From Blastocatellia bacterium AA13 (lineage in GTDB: Bacteria > Acidobacteriota > Blastocatellia > UBA7656), in contig QHVH01000036.1 of assembly GCA_003222245.1 (NCBI GenBank), positions 45,294-109,293 of the forward strand: 64,000 bases of DNA, in the 5' to 3' direction. Numbering within the stretch: position 1 is the first letter of the stretch; every line of letters starts with the position of its first letter. A program made the position numbers and the translations under genes. A model generated the notes under the pieces. That model saw only the letters and a list, made by a program, of their open reading frames with translations. It made no database searches and was not told where the DNA came from. This document shows positions 51,802-60,319 of this stretch, piece by piece.

Positions 51802-54393
51802 CTAAAATCTGAAGCCCATCGTGAGCTGCACGCGCCGCGCCGGCCTCGACGCGACCGGTAGACCGAAGAAGCTCGAGCTGAGATTGCCGACGAAGCCGGA
51901 GAAATTAGTGTGGTTCAGCACGTTGAACGCATCGAGGCCGATGCTGATAGTCGGCGCTTCTTCCTTCCTTGATTTTTTTAAAGAGAACTCCTTCGACCAG
52001 CGCACATCAAGAGTGGCTGCTCCCGGTCCTTGAAGGCTGTTGCGGCGCACTCCCGGCGGACGATCGTTCGCAAGGCTGTCATTGTTATCGTCGCGCCCGG
52101 TTGTGAGGTTGTAAGGGCGTCCCGAAACCAGCGCAAGGTTCAGCCCGAGATTGAACCACTCGCCCGCCTTGACGGAGCCAATTAAGTTGAAGCGATGGCG
52201 CTCATCGAACTCCGCGCGCGACCATTCGCCGGTCAGGTCATAGTTGTTCGCCGGAAGCGAATTGATCCCGGAAGCATTGTTGTAGGCGCGTCCCAGCGTA
52301 TATTGAACCGTGCCGCTGAAGAAGCGGCTGAGTTTGCCGCGCAACATCAACTCCAGCGCGTGCGCTTGCGAATGAGCCGACGACTCTATTTGGCGGAGCA
52401 CGCCTGTAGTCGGATCAGGCCGCTCCAGATACAAGGGCGGAGGCGGAGCATTGATATTGCGCGAGCGAAACAGCTTAATGCCTCGCGTGTTGATGTAATT
52501 CACCGTGGCCGTCAGCGATTTGTTTAGCTGTCTTTCAATGCCTAAACCAAACTGAAAAACATACGGCTCGCGAATATCCGGAGCAAACCGGACAACCCCC
52601 GCGGGCTCGGCGGCGAGGGTCCCACCCGACGAGAATGGATCGGGATAGCCGGGATTATTGATGGTGACCTGCCGCAGTCTCCGGCCGTCAAAGCGCAACT
52701 TGTCACTGATCGGCCCGATACCGGTTCGGTCATAGAAGATCCCCGCTCCGCCGCGGAGAACGGTCTTGCGTTTCTTGTCGGGAGCGAACGCAAAGGAAAA
52801 GCGAGGGGCCAGATTGTTATTGTCGCCCAGATAACTCTGCCTGTCGTAGCGCAGACCGGCTCCGATCGAGAGATTCGGCTTGACGAGAACGTTGTCCTGT
52901 ATGAACAAGCCAAAGTCTTTTTGAAGAAAGGCCAAATGGCCGTCACCCTGATTGATGGAAAACAGGAAGGGCCGGTTGTTCAAATAATCCTCCAACGTCG
53001 AGAACGAGAACGTGCCGCCAAAATTGCTTCGATCGCTTAATCCGCGGCGGCTGATATCGGGTACGTTGACTCCCGCTCTCACAAAGTGTTTGCCGTGAGT
53101 CCATGCGAGGATTTCATTGAGCTGGACATGATTCTCAGTTGTGCGCCGCTCAGATTGGCTGCTTCCTCCGGTAAAGGCATCCAGGACGACGATACGGGTG
53201 ATGCCTTGCTTTATGCTGCTGGTCAACGTTCCTTCGTTTCCCGCGCGCATGTTGAATTCATTCACAAGGGCGGGCGAAATGATTCTTCGAACATTAAAGA
53301 AAAGATTCAGTTCATGGCCGTTTGAATTCGCGCCTGCTTCCGGGAGATTGAATCCGCCTACGCCGCTGTTCCTGGTCGAATCAAACGTGTATTGGAACCG
53401 AATTGAGAAGGTTGTTTTCTTATCGACCTGACGATTGATCCGAAACGAAATTTCGGTGTCACGATTGGGTGTCGCCGTGTTCTCGGAAACAACTCCCGCC
53501 GGCGTGTGGGCAAAAACTACTGCTTGCAGATCTTCTTCTTCACGACTAATGACCAGGAGAAAAGAGGTCGTCTTGCCGTTGCCAAGAGGACCGCTTAGAT
53601 TGCCCTCAAAGATTCTCCTCTGCTCGGGAGGCCGTTCGAGAGCGAAGGCGTTGCGCGCATCGAGCAAATGATCGCGAAAGACGAAGTTGAACTCGCCGTG
53701 ATAGGTCGACGAGCCGGGTTTGGTGAACACCTCTATTCGAGCCCTGCCGAGCCGCGCGAATTCCGCGGAGTAAGGATTCTGATTGATTCGGACTTCTTGA
53801 ATGGTCGAGGCTGGAACCTTGCTCCTTGACGTTTCCAGGCCGTCGACGATGATAGTCGGCCCGTCGGACCCAAGCGATCCAACATCCAAGAGGTTCGTCA
53901 CGCTTCCTATAACGTCGTTTCCCAGGACCGGCAAATTCTTAAGCGCCTCGTGATCCAACTTGATGACGTTGAGGTTCTCATCGGGATTGGTGTTCACCTG
54001 ATTGGGCCGCTCACCCACGACCATTTCTTCACGCAGTTCGGCAATCGGCAAAATAATTTGAAGAGGCACAGGCGACTTCGCGTCCACCGAAACATGAATA
54101 ATGGTGGATTTAAAGCCCTCCTTTTTTACTTCAATTTCATAGTTGCCGGTCATCAGGCGAAGAAATCGAAACCTGCCGTCCTGACTTGTTGCGAGAGTCT
54201 GTTCCGATCGCCCGCGACGAAGAATGACTGAAGCGTCGACGATCATCGAGCCGTCAGGATCAAGCACAACGCCGGATATTTCGAAGGAACCGGTCGCCGC
54301 CTGTCCGAAACAGGAGATTGACGCAAACAACACCAATGCCAGACAGCCGGCCAATCGCGCCTTGAGATTCCATTGTTGCCTGTATCCGCTCAT
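51802..54393 (-). CDS. TonB-dependent receptor-like outer membrane protein with N-terminal CarboxypepD_reg domain
   Basis: 863 residues. Signal peptide to about 30. Residues 35-115 form a carboxypeptidase-regulatory Ig-like domain ([44 protein letters not shown]). Plug domain near 140-235 ([48 protein letters not shown]). Then a 22-strand-type barrel with [12 protein letters not shown] and [23 protein letters not shown], ending GFRF with a C-terminal Phe as outer membrane proteins do. This is the Oar-like class abundant in acidobacteria. The substrate is not predictable. The LytS/LytTR operon lies about 320 nt upstream on the same strand. Confidence 0.9.
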   Translation of the reverse strand: MSGYRQQWNLKARLAGCLALVLFASISCFGQAATGSFEISGVVLDPDGSMIVDASVILRRGRSEQTLATSQDGRFRFLRLMTGNYEIEVKKEGFKSTIIHVSVDAKSPVPLQIILPIAELREEMVVGERPNQVNTNPDENLNVIKLDHEALKNLPVLGNDVIGSVTNLLDVGSLGSDGPTIIVDGLETSRSKVPASTIQEVRINQNPYSAEFARLGRARIEVFTKPGSSTYHGEFNFVFRDHLLDARNAFALERPPEQRRIFEGNLSGPLGNGKTTSFLLVISREEEDLQAVVFAHTPAGVVSENTATPNRDTEISFRINRQVDKKTTFSIRFQYTFDSTRNSGVGGFNLPEAGANSNGHELNLFFNVRRIISPALVNEFNMRAGNEGTLTSSIKQGITRIVVLDAFTGGSSQSERRTTENHVQLNEILAWTHGKHFVRAGVNVPDISRRGLSDRSNFGGTFSFSTLEDYLNNRPFLFSINQGDGHLAFLQKDFGLFIQDNVLVKPNLSIGAGLRYDRQSYLGDNNNLAPRFSFAFAPDKKRKTVLRGGAGIFYDRTGIGPISDKLRFDGRRLRQVTINNPGYPDPFSSGGTLAAEPAGVVRFAPDIREPYVFQFGLGIERQLNKSLTATVNYINTRGIKLFRSRNINAPPPPLYLERPDPTTGVLRQIESSAHSQAHALELMLRGKLSRFFSGTVQYTLGRAYNNASGINSLPANNYDLTGEWSRAEFDERHRFNLIGSVKAGEWFNLGLNLALVSGRPYNLTTGRDDNNDSLANDRPPGVRRNSLQGPGAATLDVRWSKEFSLKKSRKEEAPTISIGLDAFNVLNHTNFSGFVGNLSSSFFGLPVASRPARRVQLTMGFRF

Positions 54394-54710
54394 TTCAATC
54401 GTTCCAGCGCCTCAGCCAGGGCCGGCGCCGGTATTCGAACCGTCGCAATTGAATTCAAATCGTTATTAATGCTGCCTTTTTCCCCATTCGGCGATTAGCA
54501 CAGCGAGACACTATATATAATAAAGATGAATACGAGATGAAGCTTTCCGGTAAACGCCGATGGCCCTCGGCAGGTTTGGCAAAAGCGCAAACCGCTAAAC
54601 TCGGGAGAATCCGCAAAAAGAGGGGCCTCAATATTAGTTCTTGACTCTCCTGTTACGGGAGACTGTAGACTGCCTTTCCATACTCAAGTTGCTTGCCTAA
54701 TAAGGAGACG
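54394..54710. other. Intergenic region between the TonB receptor and the LytTR gene
   Basis: About 317 bases on the minus-strand side. A weak stem CTCTCC/GGGAG near 54644-54661 may end the LytTR operon. The receptor promoter should be here; no convincing boxes or LytTR site pair could be assigned. Confidence 0.4.
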
Positions 54711-55493
54711 CTATTTAAGACCCAGGGATTGCCGAAGCAATCTCGCATAATTTCTAGCGACGGTGAGCTCGGTTCGGTTCTTATCTTTCAAGCGAGCAAT
54801 CAATCTTCCGCCGAACCACCTGTGCAATTCGTCGACAAATGTGAGATTGAGCAGGACGGCGCGATGGATACGCACGAAGTCCTTTTCACGCAGCGACTCT
54901 TCTAATGCCGCGATTGTGAAATCAACAATAAATGTCTTGTTATCCGTAGCTGCATAAGTTATCCGATCTCTTGCATAGAAGTGAGAGATCTTTGCTACAT
55001 CGATGAGAAGAATCTTCTCACCCACGCGAGTGCAAATTCGATCGAGAGATTTCGATCCCGTATTCGATGCCCTCTGGCTAAGCTCTTCGAGTATTGAGAG
55101 TAGTCGAGGCTCGAGCCCTGGCGCCGCTTCGCCGCCGCCGGTTGACTCGATCTTCTTCAACGCTCGTTCGAGGTGCGCGGGATCGATCGGCTTTAACAGA
55201 TAGTCGATGCAGTTAACGTCGAATGCCTTGAGAGCATATTGATCGTATGCGGTGGTAAAGACGACTCTGGGCTGGTTCACCAGCCGAGCTAATACTTCAA
55301 ACCCGTTCATCCGCGGCATATGAATATCGAGGAAAACGACATCGACCTCATTGGACGAAAGAAACTCCGCGGCTGTAAGAGGATTCGTAGTGGAGCCTAC
55401 TATCTCAACCCGCCTGGTCGCGTTGAGTAACCTGGCAAGCCGCCTTAACGCCAGTGATTCGTCGTCAACAAGATAAGCTCGAAGTCGATTCAT
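54711..55493 (-). CDS. LytTR-family response regulator
   Basis: 260 residues. Receiver 1-120: LRAYLVDDESLALRRL (acidic pair), phosphoacceptor Asp in VVFLDIHMPRMNGFEVL (about residue 56), switch Thr in VVFTTAYDQYALKAF, Lys in DYLLKPIDP. The linker is coiled. LytTR DNA-binding domain 150-258: RICTRVGEKILLIDVAKISHFYARDRITYA, DFTIAALEESLREKDFVRIHRAVLLNLTFVDELHRWFGGRL. Activates genes through direct-repeat sites. Overlaps the kinase gene by 4 nt. The TonB receptor gene downstream is a possible target. Confidence 0.94.
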   Translation of the reverse strand: MNRLRAYLVDDESLALRRLARLLNATRRVEIVGSTTNPLTAAEFLSSNEVDVVFLDIHMPRMNGFEVLARLVNQPRVVFTTAYDQYALKAFDVNCIDYLLKPIDPAHLERALKKIESTGGGEAAPGLEPRLLSILEELSQRASNTGSKSLDRICTRVGEKILLIDVAKISHFYARDRITYAATDNKTFIVDFTIAALEESLREKDFVRIHRAVLLNLTFVDELHRWFGGRLIARLKDKNRTELTVARNYARLLRQSLGLK

Positions 55494-56584
55494 GGCTGGT
55501 CAGGACTTATGTTCATCACCGGCATCGATATGATCATAACATTGCCTCCGTCGAGCGGAGCGATGCTGAGACTTGCGGCATCACCAAACAACAGCGCAAG
55601 TCTCGAGCGCAGATTGTCGATGCTGCGTCCACTAGAAATCTGACTCTCTTCAAAACCGGGGCCATTGTCCCAGACGGAAATAATCAGCTTATCGGCTTGG
55701 CGCCGAGCCCATAGCTTGATATGCCCGCCTTCGAGTCTCGGCGAGATGGCGTAGGCGATGCTGTTTTCGACCAGAGGCTGTAAACTCATCGGCGGAATTG
55801 CGAGGTGGTCGAGCTCGCGCGCCGTACTCAGAGAGAACGAAAGGCGCTCACCTAAGCGCGCTCTCTCAATCTCGACGTAGTCCAGTACGAGATTCAGTTC
55901 TTCTTTCAAGGCAATGTAAGTTCTTTCTCGGCCGTCCAAAGATACTCTCAACAGCGCGGAGAGGCGTTGTATCAGTTGCTCAGCGAGTTCAGGATTTTCC
56001 GTAATCAGCGACGAGATGCCGTTCAGGGTATTGAAGAGAAAATGCGGATGAAGACGCGATTGAAGCGAGTTGAACCGCGCTTCGCTGAGTAGTTTAAGAG
56101 CCCGCTCCTTGTCGAACTGCTGAGTCCGCAGCTCCAGATGAGTATCTCGAATTTGATTTCGAACGACTTCATAAGCCCAGATACAGAGCGCAACTATGAG
56201 CGCGATGAGAAACACGCTCGCGCTCTTATAGCCAAGCTCGGGCCAGAATCTTGCCGGCGTCGCCAGACCGCTTGCGAGCAGGCACAGCTCGACGACCACG
56301 GAGCCGACGATCGCGATTGCCGCGAGTGACGCTATTATAGAAGTCCAGTTCCAGGGCGCCTTGAGGGTCGCCAATCGCTCGGCCAGGTAGGGCATGGCCA
56401 ATCCGAATGACGTGCCGTAGATCGCCGAGTGAATAAAAGAATCCGCGAGATGAAGCGGCAGCAGGTGAAAATTCCATCCGCTCTGCGACCACCATGTGAC
56501 GATTGCGATCAGCAGGCCTGCCCCGGCATTCAATCCGATGACCCAGAGCAGGCGAAGACGTAATGTATGTGAATAACGCATCAT
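55490..56584 (-). CDS. LytS/YehU-type sensor histidine kinase
   Basis: 364 residues. Four or so transmembrane helices in residues 10-140, a short coiled coil, then the His_kinase domain (LQSRLHPHFLFNTLNGISSLI, phospho-acceptor His near 180; ALKEELNLVLDYVEIERARLGERL) and HATPase_c (MSLQPLVENSIAYAISPRLEGG, VWDNGPGFEE, IDNLRSRLALLFG). Phosphorylates the LytTR regulator. It has no large sensor domain, so sensing may occur in the membrane or through the two exported TPR proteins encoded just upstream in the same coupled operon. Confidence 0.93.
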   Translation of the reverse strand: MMRYSHTLRLRLLWVIGLNAGAGLLIAIVTWWSQSGWNFHLLPLHLADSFIHSAIYGTSFGLAMPYLAERLATLKAPWNWTSIIASLAAIAIVGSVVVELCLLASGLATPARFWPELGYKSASVFLIALIVALCIWAYEVVRNQIRDTHLELRTQQFDKERALKLLSEARFNSLQSRLHPHFLFNTLNGISSLITENPELAEQLIQRLSALLRVSLDGRERTYIALKEELNLVLDYVEIERARLGERLSFSLSTARELDHLAIPPMSLQPLVENSIAYAISPRLEGGHIKLWARRQADKLIISVWDNGPGFEESQISSGRSIDNLRSRLALLFGDAASLSIAPLDGGNVMIISMPVMNISPDQP

Positions 56585-57345
56585 TTAGAACGCGAGATGT
56601 GACACCCCCTGCAGTCGTGCTGGACCACGACAGGAGGCGTCTTGTTCAACCACCGTCGCGCCTCTGATTCGTACGCCGTGTCCTTGCATTTCTCCAAAAC
56701 GAGCGACAAATACTCGCGGGTCTTTTGCTGATTTCCTAATAGGCTCCAACCACTTGCAAGGCCAAAGAGCAGTTCTCCACGACTATGGTCGGATACGCGG
56801 TCGAAGCGCGGGCCATGCCAGCGAAGAACCTTCTCGTAATCGAGTACCGCGCTCTTTAGCAAGGCACGACCCTTATTATCAGAAGAATCCCATCCTGACT
56901 GCGCAAGCCCAATAAGGGTCGCGGCTCTTCCAATCTTTACGCCCATGTGATCAGGCTCGAAAGCTACAGCCCTGTTCATCTCGTCAATTCCGGCGCTCCA
57001 CAATCGATTGCCTAAAGCCGCGTTCCCCGCGGTATAAGCGCGCTGGGCTCGAGCAATCAAGCCGCCTCCGTGCCACACTAGCGCTTCGGCGTCTTTAGGG
57101 TTTTTCGCGAGGACATCTTCGCAGATCTTCATGCCGCGCTCCAAACGAACCGTGTCGCCTGTCATCCCTGCAAAAAAGTCATCGCGGACTACCATGTCGA
57201 ATCGATCGCCGTGCTTTTCCGTTTCCTTTTCTTGTTCAGAACAGTCGATCGCATGGGACCAGGGAGAAGAGAGAATCACGGCCGCGAACGCGGTGATACA
57301 CATGCCGCGGAGCAACCGGTTCAGAGCAGTTGTATTCGATTTCAT
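56581..57345 (-). CDS. Exported TPR-like protein ending in a CxxCH motif
   Basis: 254 residues, signal peptide to about 33 (HAIDCSEQ). Helical repeats through the middle (DAEALVWHGGGLIARAQRAYTAGNAALGNRLW; ELLFGLASGWSLLGNQQKTREYLSLVL). The last ten residues include CRGCHISRSK, a c-type heme-binding CxxCH, so the protein may carry a covalent heme at its tail; no distal Met is obvious. TPR-plus-heme fits a periplasmic redox or ligand sensor accessory. Overlaps both neighbours by 4 nt (ATGA). Confidence 0.78.
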   Translation of the reverse strand: MKSNTTALNRLLRGMCITAFAAVILSSPWSHAIDCSEQEKETEKHGDRFDMVVRDDFFAGMTGDTVRLERGMKICEDVLAKNPKDAEALVWHGGGLIARAQRAYTAGNAALGNRLWSAGIDEMNRAVAFEPDHMGVKIGRAATLIGLAQSGWDSSDNKGRALLKSAVLDYEKVLRWHGPRFDRVSDHSRGELLFGLASGWSLLGNQQKTREYLSLVLEKCKDTAYESEARRWLNKTPPVVVQHDCRGCHISRSK

Positions 57346-58085
57346 AGTTTGTCTTTCGCTCCCCTCTTTACGTTCTTCTTGTCAGCGCTGGATATCTCTC
57401 GCAAAACCTCCTGAGAAAATCCTCGCTCGGGATTCAGGCGGCGCGCTTCATTGATTTCGCCCAACGCCTCGTCAAGCGTTCCCGCTTCAAGATTGAAGAG
57501 CGCCAACCAGATATGGGGCGTATCCAGCCCGGGCGCCAGATGAAGCGCCTTAGTAAAGCATTCCACCGCTTTCTTTTTGTCGCCGCCGAATACTTCCGGC
57601 GTATACAGATAACTGATGCCGCGCGTAATGTAGGCGTCAGCATTCCTGGGATCCAATTCGATTGCCTTGTCCGCTTCGTTTGTCGACCGCTGTCCGTATT
57701 TCATGCCGCCGCCCATCACGAGCGGCGCCAATTGGCCGAGCAGATCGGCGAGCAACTGATGCGCCTGAGAAGAAGCTGGATTGATCCTGATGGCGGCTTC
57801 GGCCGCGGCGACTCCGGCTTCGGCGGCGTGCCTTTGAAGCTGCTTGTCCTTGCCGGCTTCGGCGGCTTCGCACATCCAATCCTGTAGAAGCGCAAGGCGA
57901 AGATAAGCCTCAAGGGCTTTTGTTTCTTTGACGATCTTCTCAGCATTCTCAATCTCGTGCTTGAGTGTATTCGTATCTCCGTGATCTCGAGCCCTGCGAG
58001 CAGCAATCACGGAAGGATTCTCGTTAACGCCAAACCCGAATACGTTCAAGAGAGAACTAAGCAGCAGAACAAGGGCGATATTCAT
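57342..58085 (-). CDS. Exported TPR protein, first gene of the LytS/LytTR operon
   Basis: 247 residues. Signal peptide about 1-20 (MNIALVLLLSSLLNVFGFG). TPR-type helices: TKALEAYLRLALLQDWMCEAAEAG, RNADAYITRGISYLYTPEVFGGDKKKAVECFTKALHL, TPHIWLALFNLEAGTLDEALGEINEARRL. No enzyme motif. Periplasmic. The 4-nt overlap with the next gene and the same arrangement at the two following junctions make a four-gene, translationally coupled operon. Confidence 0.82.
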   Translation of the reverse strand: MNIALVLLLSSLLNVFGFGVNENPSVIAARRARDHGDTNTLKHEIENAEKIVKETKALEAYLRLALLQDWMCEAAEAGKDKQLQRHAAEAGVAAAEAAIRINPASSQAHQLLADLLGQLAPLVMGGGMKYGQRSTNEADKAIELDPRNADAYITRGISYLYTPEVFGGDKKKAVECFTKALHLAPGLDTPHIWLALFNLEAGTLDEALGEINEARRLNPERGFSQEVLREISSADKKNVKRGAKDKL

Positions 58086-58255
58086 TCACGCAGCTCCTTT
58101 CGATTCGTAGTCGTATTGCTTGGCAAGACTAGCTGAAGTTTATTTCGACAAAGATCAAAATCCGACGAGAGGGAAAAACAGGATCACAAGAGGGAGCTTG
58201 AGGATGCCCGAGGACTACCTTTCTATCTCGCGTCGAGCATCAGCCAGCCTATGTA

Positions 58256-58347
58256 CAACCCCAAAGGGGGTTGCATCGCGAAGCCCAAGGTTGGCGAAGC
58301 CTACCTTGGGTTAGGTAACGAAGAGTGCGCCAACACCAACGGTGTTG
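58256..58347 (+). repeat. Structured dispersed repeat, copy 1
   Basis: About 92 bases with three hairpins in a row: CAACCCC/GGGGTTG, CCCAAGGT...ACCTTGGG and CAACACC/GGTGTTG. Nearly identical to 63487-63576. Typical of REP-like mobile structured repeats. Confidence 0.85.
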
Positions 58348-58390
58348 CGGCCATTTCACGACGGCCATCGCGGAAATTGAAAGCGGATCT

Positions 58391-58432
58391 AATCTGAATT
58401 CGAGAAGGCCGCAACCCTTTCCGGGTCGGATC
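58391..58432 (+). repeat. Repeat companion segment, copy 1
   Basis: GAGAAGGCCGCAACCCTTTCCGGGTCGGA-type segment; the same pattern occurs in inverted orientation at about 63133-63173. Confidence 0.6.
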
Positions 58433-58676
58433 ACGCACGCTGCATCTCTCCTTTCGGCAATTTCAATCACCCGAAAAGCTGACGCGCACCCTTCGTTGAC
58501 CCTTGCCTGATTGTTGCCTTCCGGCATCGGTGTTAGTCTGTCACGTTCGTAACATTATCGCTGTGAAGTTTTTATTTGGCGGATCGGAACAGATCGCTTC
58601 TAGCGGCGCCTACCGAAGAATGAAAGGCGCGGCGGCAGATCAGTGACAGTCTCGGTGTCTGAAGGGGGCAACACCG

Positions 58677-60122
58677 GTGAATGAAGTCAGGCTGAACATA
58701 CTAGACGCTCGCGGCGCGATGAATGGAATCGTTCATTGCGGTCTAGCGGAAGGGGCGATGGCCGCGCTATCCGCCGAGCCCGAGACTATCGCTGAATTGG
58801 AAGCCGCAATCGAGCGATTCATAAGACGACAAGACAATGACGGCGGTGCGTTCAGTTCGTTCAAATCCGGAGAGGACTTCGACCAGTGGGATCAGGGCAC
58901 GGTGATCATCGATTTGGCGGCGCGCGTTGTCGCAACCAAGTCGCTCTATTGCACGCTGCAGTGGCGCGGCGACGTTGAGTACTACAAAGGCGACCAGGCA
59001 ACCGGTGTATGGCTGCCATATTGTATTCCGGAGGATTGGCTGCTCCTTCATAGCACCGAAAACGGAGTTGAAGTTCGCGATGCGTTGACTGAATACAAAG
59101 CTAATCGAGATGGGCGGCGAGCGGAGCGCGCGGCAAATGAGCCGATCGACGTGCGCGCGGTTCTTTACGGAATACCGATGATCCGATTCGTTGCCGACGC
59201 CTGTACAGCCGCGAAAAATCGGAGAGCGGCTGAAGGCTTCGGCGATTCGACAAGCGGAGGCGACTTACCTGGAAATCTCTCACCCTCGGCCATTCGACTT
59301 GTGAAATTGATACACGGACGGTGGCTGATGACTCCGCGAGTCGAGTTGCGGGGACGGACGCCGCGCGATGTGACGCTGGAAAAAATCGACTTCATCGAGT
59401 CTGACTTGCTCACACGCGAGATTCAATGGGAGCTGCTTGGCGAAGCCGCACTGCCCATCGCCCGTGACTCCTATGCTTACCGGTTCGCCGGCTTCGGCAG
59501 TCATGAATTTGTAGTCTATCACCACTTGCTTCGTCACCTTTTACGTCAGTGCTTGACCCGTTTGAAACGCGAGTCTGAGTCCGAGGCCGGGGATCGTTCG
59601 GCGGGCCCGCACTCGACAATCGGAGGCGATGTAGATCAATCCTCTACAGGTGAGTCGCTCTTGGATTGGCTACAGTCAATCAAAGAGGAGTGGTTGAATG
59701 AACCCAACGCGATATTCGAGGGACGTATACCCAGCGCGATCATAGAGATTGAACGGCGGCGAATTCCGCTGCCTATGTCGGAAGAGGAAACTCTTCGCGA
59801 GGAGGGCATTCCGGAGGAAGTCGTTGAGCGCATCATCACGAAGATCAATATTGCCCGCAGCGAAATCAAGGAAGGGTTAACGTCGTATCGATTGATGGAC
59901 AAGATGGAGGGGGAGGGCCTCGGCCCTGAATTCAAGTACTTTGATTTACCTGAAAGCGAAGCGGGTTTTGTTTTTTCGATCTATCGCACGCGCGAGGAAT
60001 GGAAAGGCAGCGAGATTAAGCGCAGAGACCTGGACGCGAGATACGATGACATTCGAGCAAGGAGACAGGAAACGACGCTCGAAGAGGGCGAAGAGGGCGA
60101 AGACGGCCAACAGGTGCACTGA
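58677..60122 (+). CDS. Orphan protein of 481 residues
   Basis: GTG start. No signal peptide or membrane helix. The N-terminal ~150 residues are a mixed alpha/beta region (LNILDARGAMNGIVHCGLAEG, GTVIIDLAARVVATKSLYCTLQW, WLPYCIPEDWLLL). The middle has FIESDLLTREIQWELLGEAALPIARDSYAYRFAGFGSHEFVVYHHLLRHLLRQCL. A linker follows, then a charged C-terminal helical part with SEEETLREEGIPEEVVERIITKI, and an acidic Glu/Gly tail encoded by a short GAAGAGGGC repeat. I do not recognise it. It reads as a genuine, well-conserved-type protein and stands alone next to mobile repeats. Confidence 0.72.
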   Translation: MNEVRLNILDARGAMNGIVHCGLAEGAMAALSAEPETIAELEAAIERFIRRQDNDGGAFSSFKSGEDFDQWDQGTVIIDLAARVVATKSLYCTLQWRGDVEYYKGDQATGVWLPYCIPEDWLLLHSTENGVEVRDALTEYKANRDGRRAERAANEPIDVRAVLYGIPMIRFVADACTAAKNRRAAEGFGDSTSGGDLPGNLSPSAIRLVKLIHGRWLMTPRVELRGRTPRDVTLEKIDFIESDLLTREIQWELLGEAALPIARDSYAYRFAGFGSHEFVVYHHLLRHLLRQCLTRLKRESESEAGDRSAGPHSTIGGDVDQSSTGESLLDWLQSIKEEWLNEPNAIFEGRIPSAIIEIERRRIPLPMSEEETLREEGIPEEVVERIITKINIARSEIKEGLTSYRLMDKMEGEGLGPEFKYFDLPESEAGFVFSIYRTREEWKGSEIKRRDLDARYDDIRARRQETTLEEGEEGEDGQQVH

Positions 60123-60319
60123 TGGAGCGTTGCTGATGGAGCGTTGCGAACTAACATCAGCCGGTTTCTAAGCCGCGGAGCGGCCTTTGATTCTAGCCAT
60201 GTACTTGCAAGAGAGGTTCCGCGAACGCTCTCGGCTGAACCCGCTACAAAGTCCGGTGCTTTATCGTTCGAAGGATAAAATCGTCAATTGCGTCGACGGG
60301 CTTGATCTCCGGCAAGAGA

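Larger units (their letters stand above)
58086..58676. other. Intergenic region with a structured repeat
   Basis: About 590 bases. Holds the repeat copy at 58256-58347 and its companion segment at 58391-58432. No coding frame is convincing. Confidence 0.55.
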
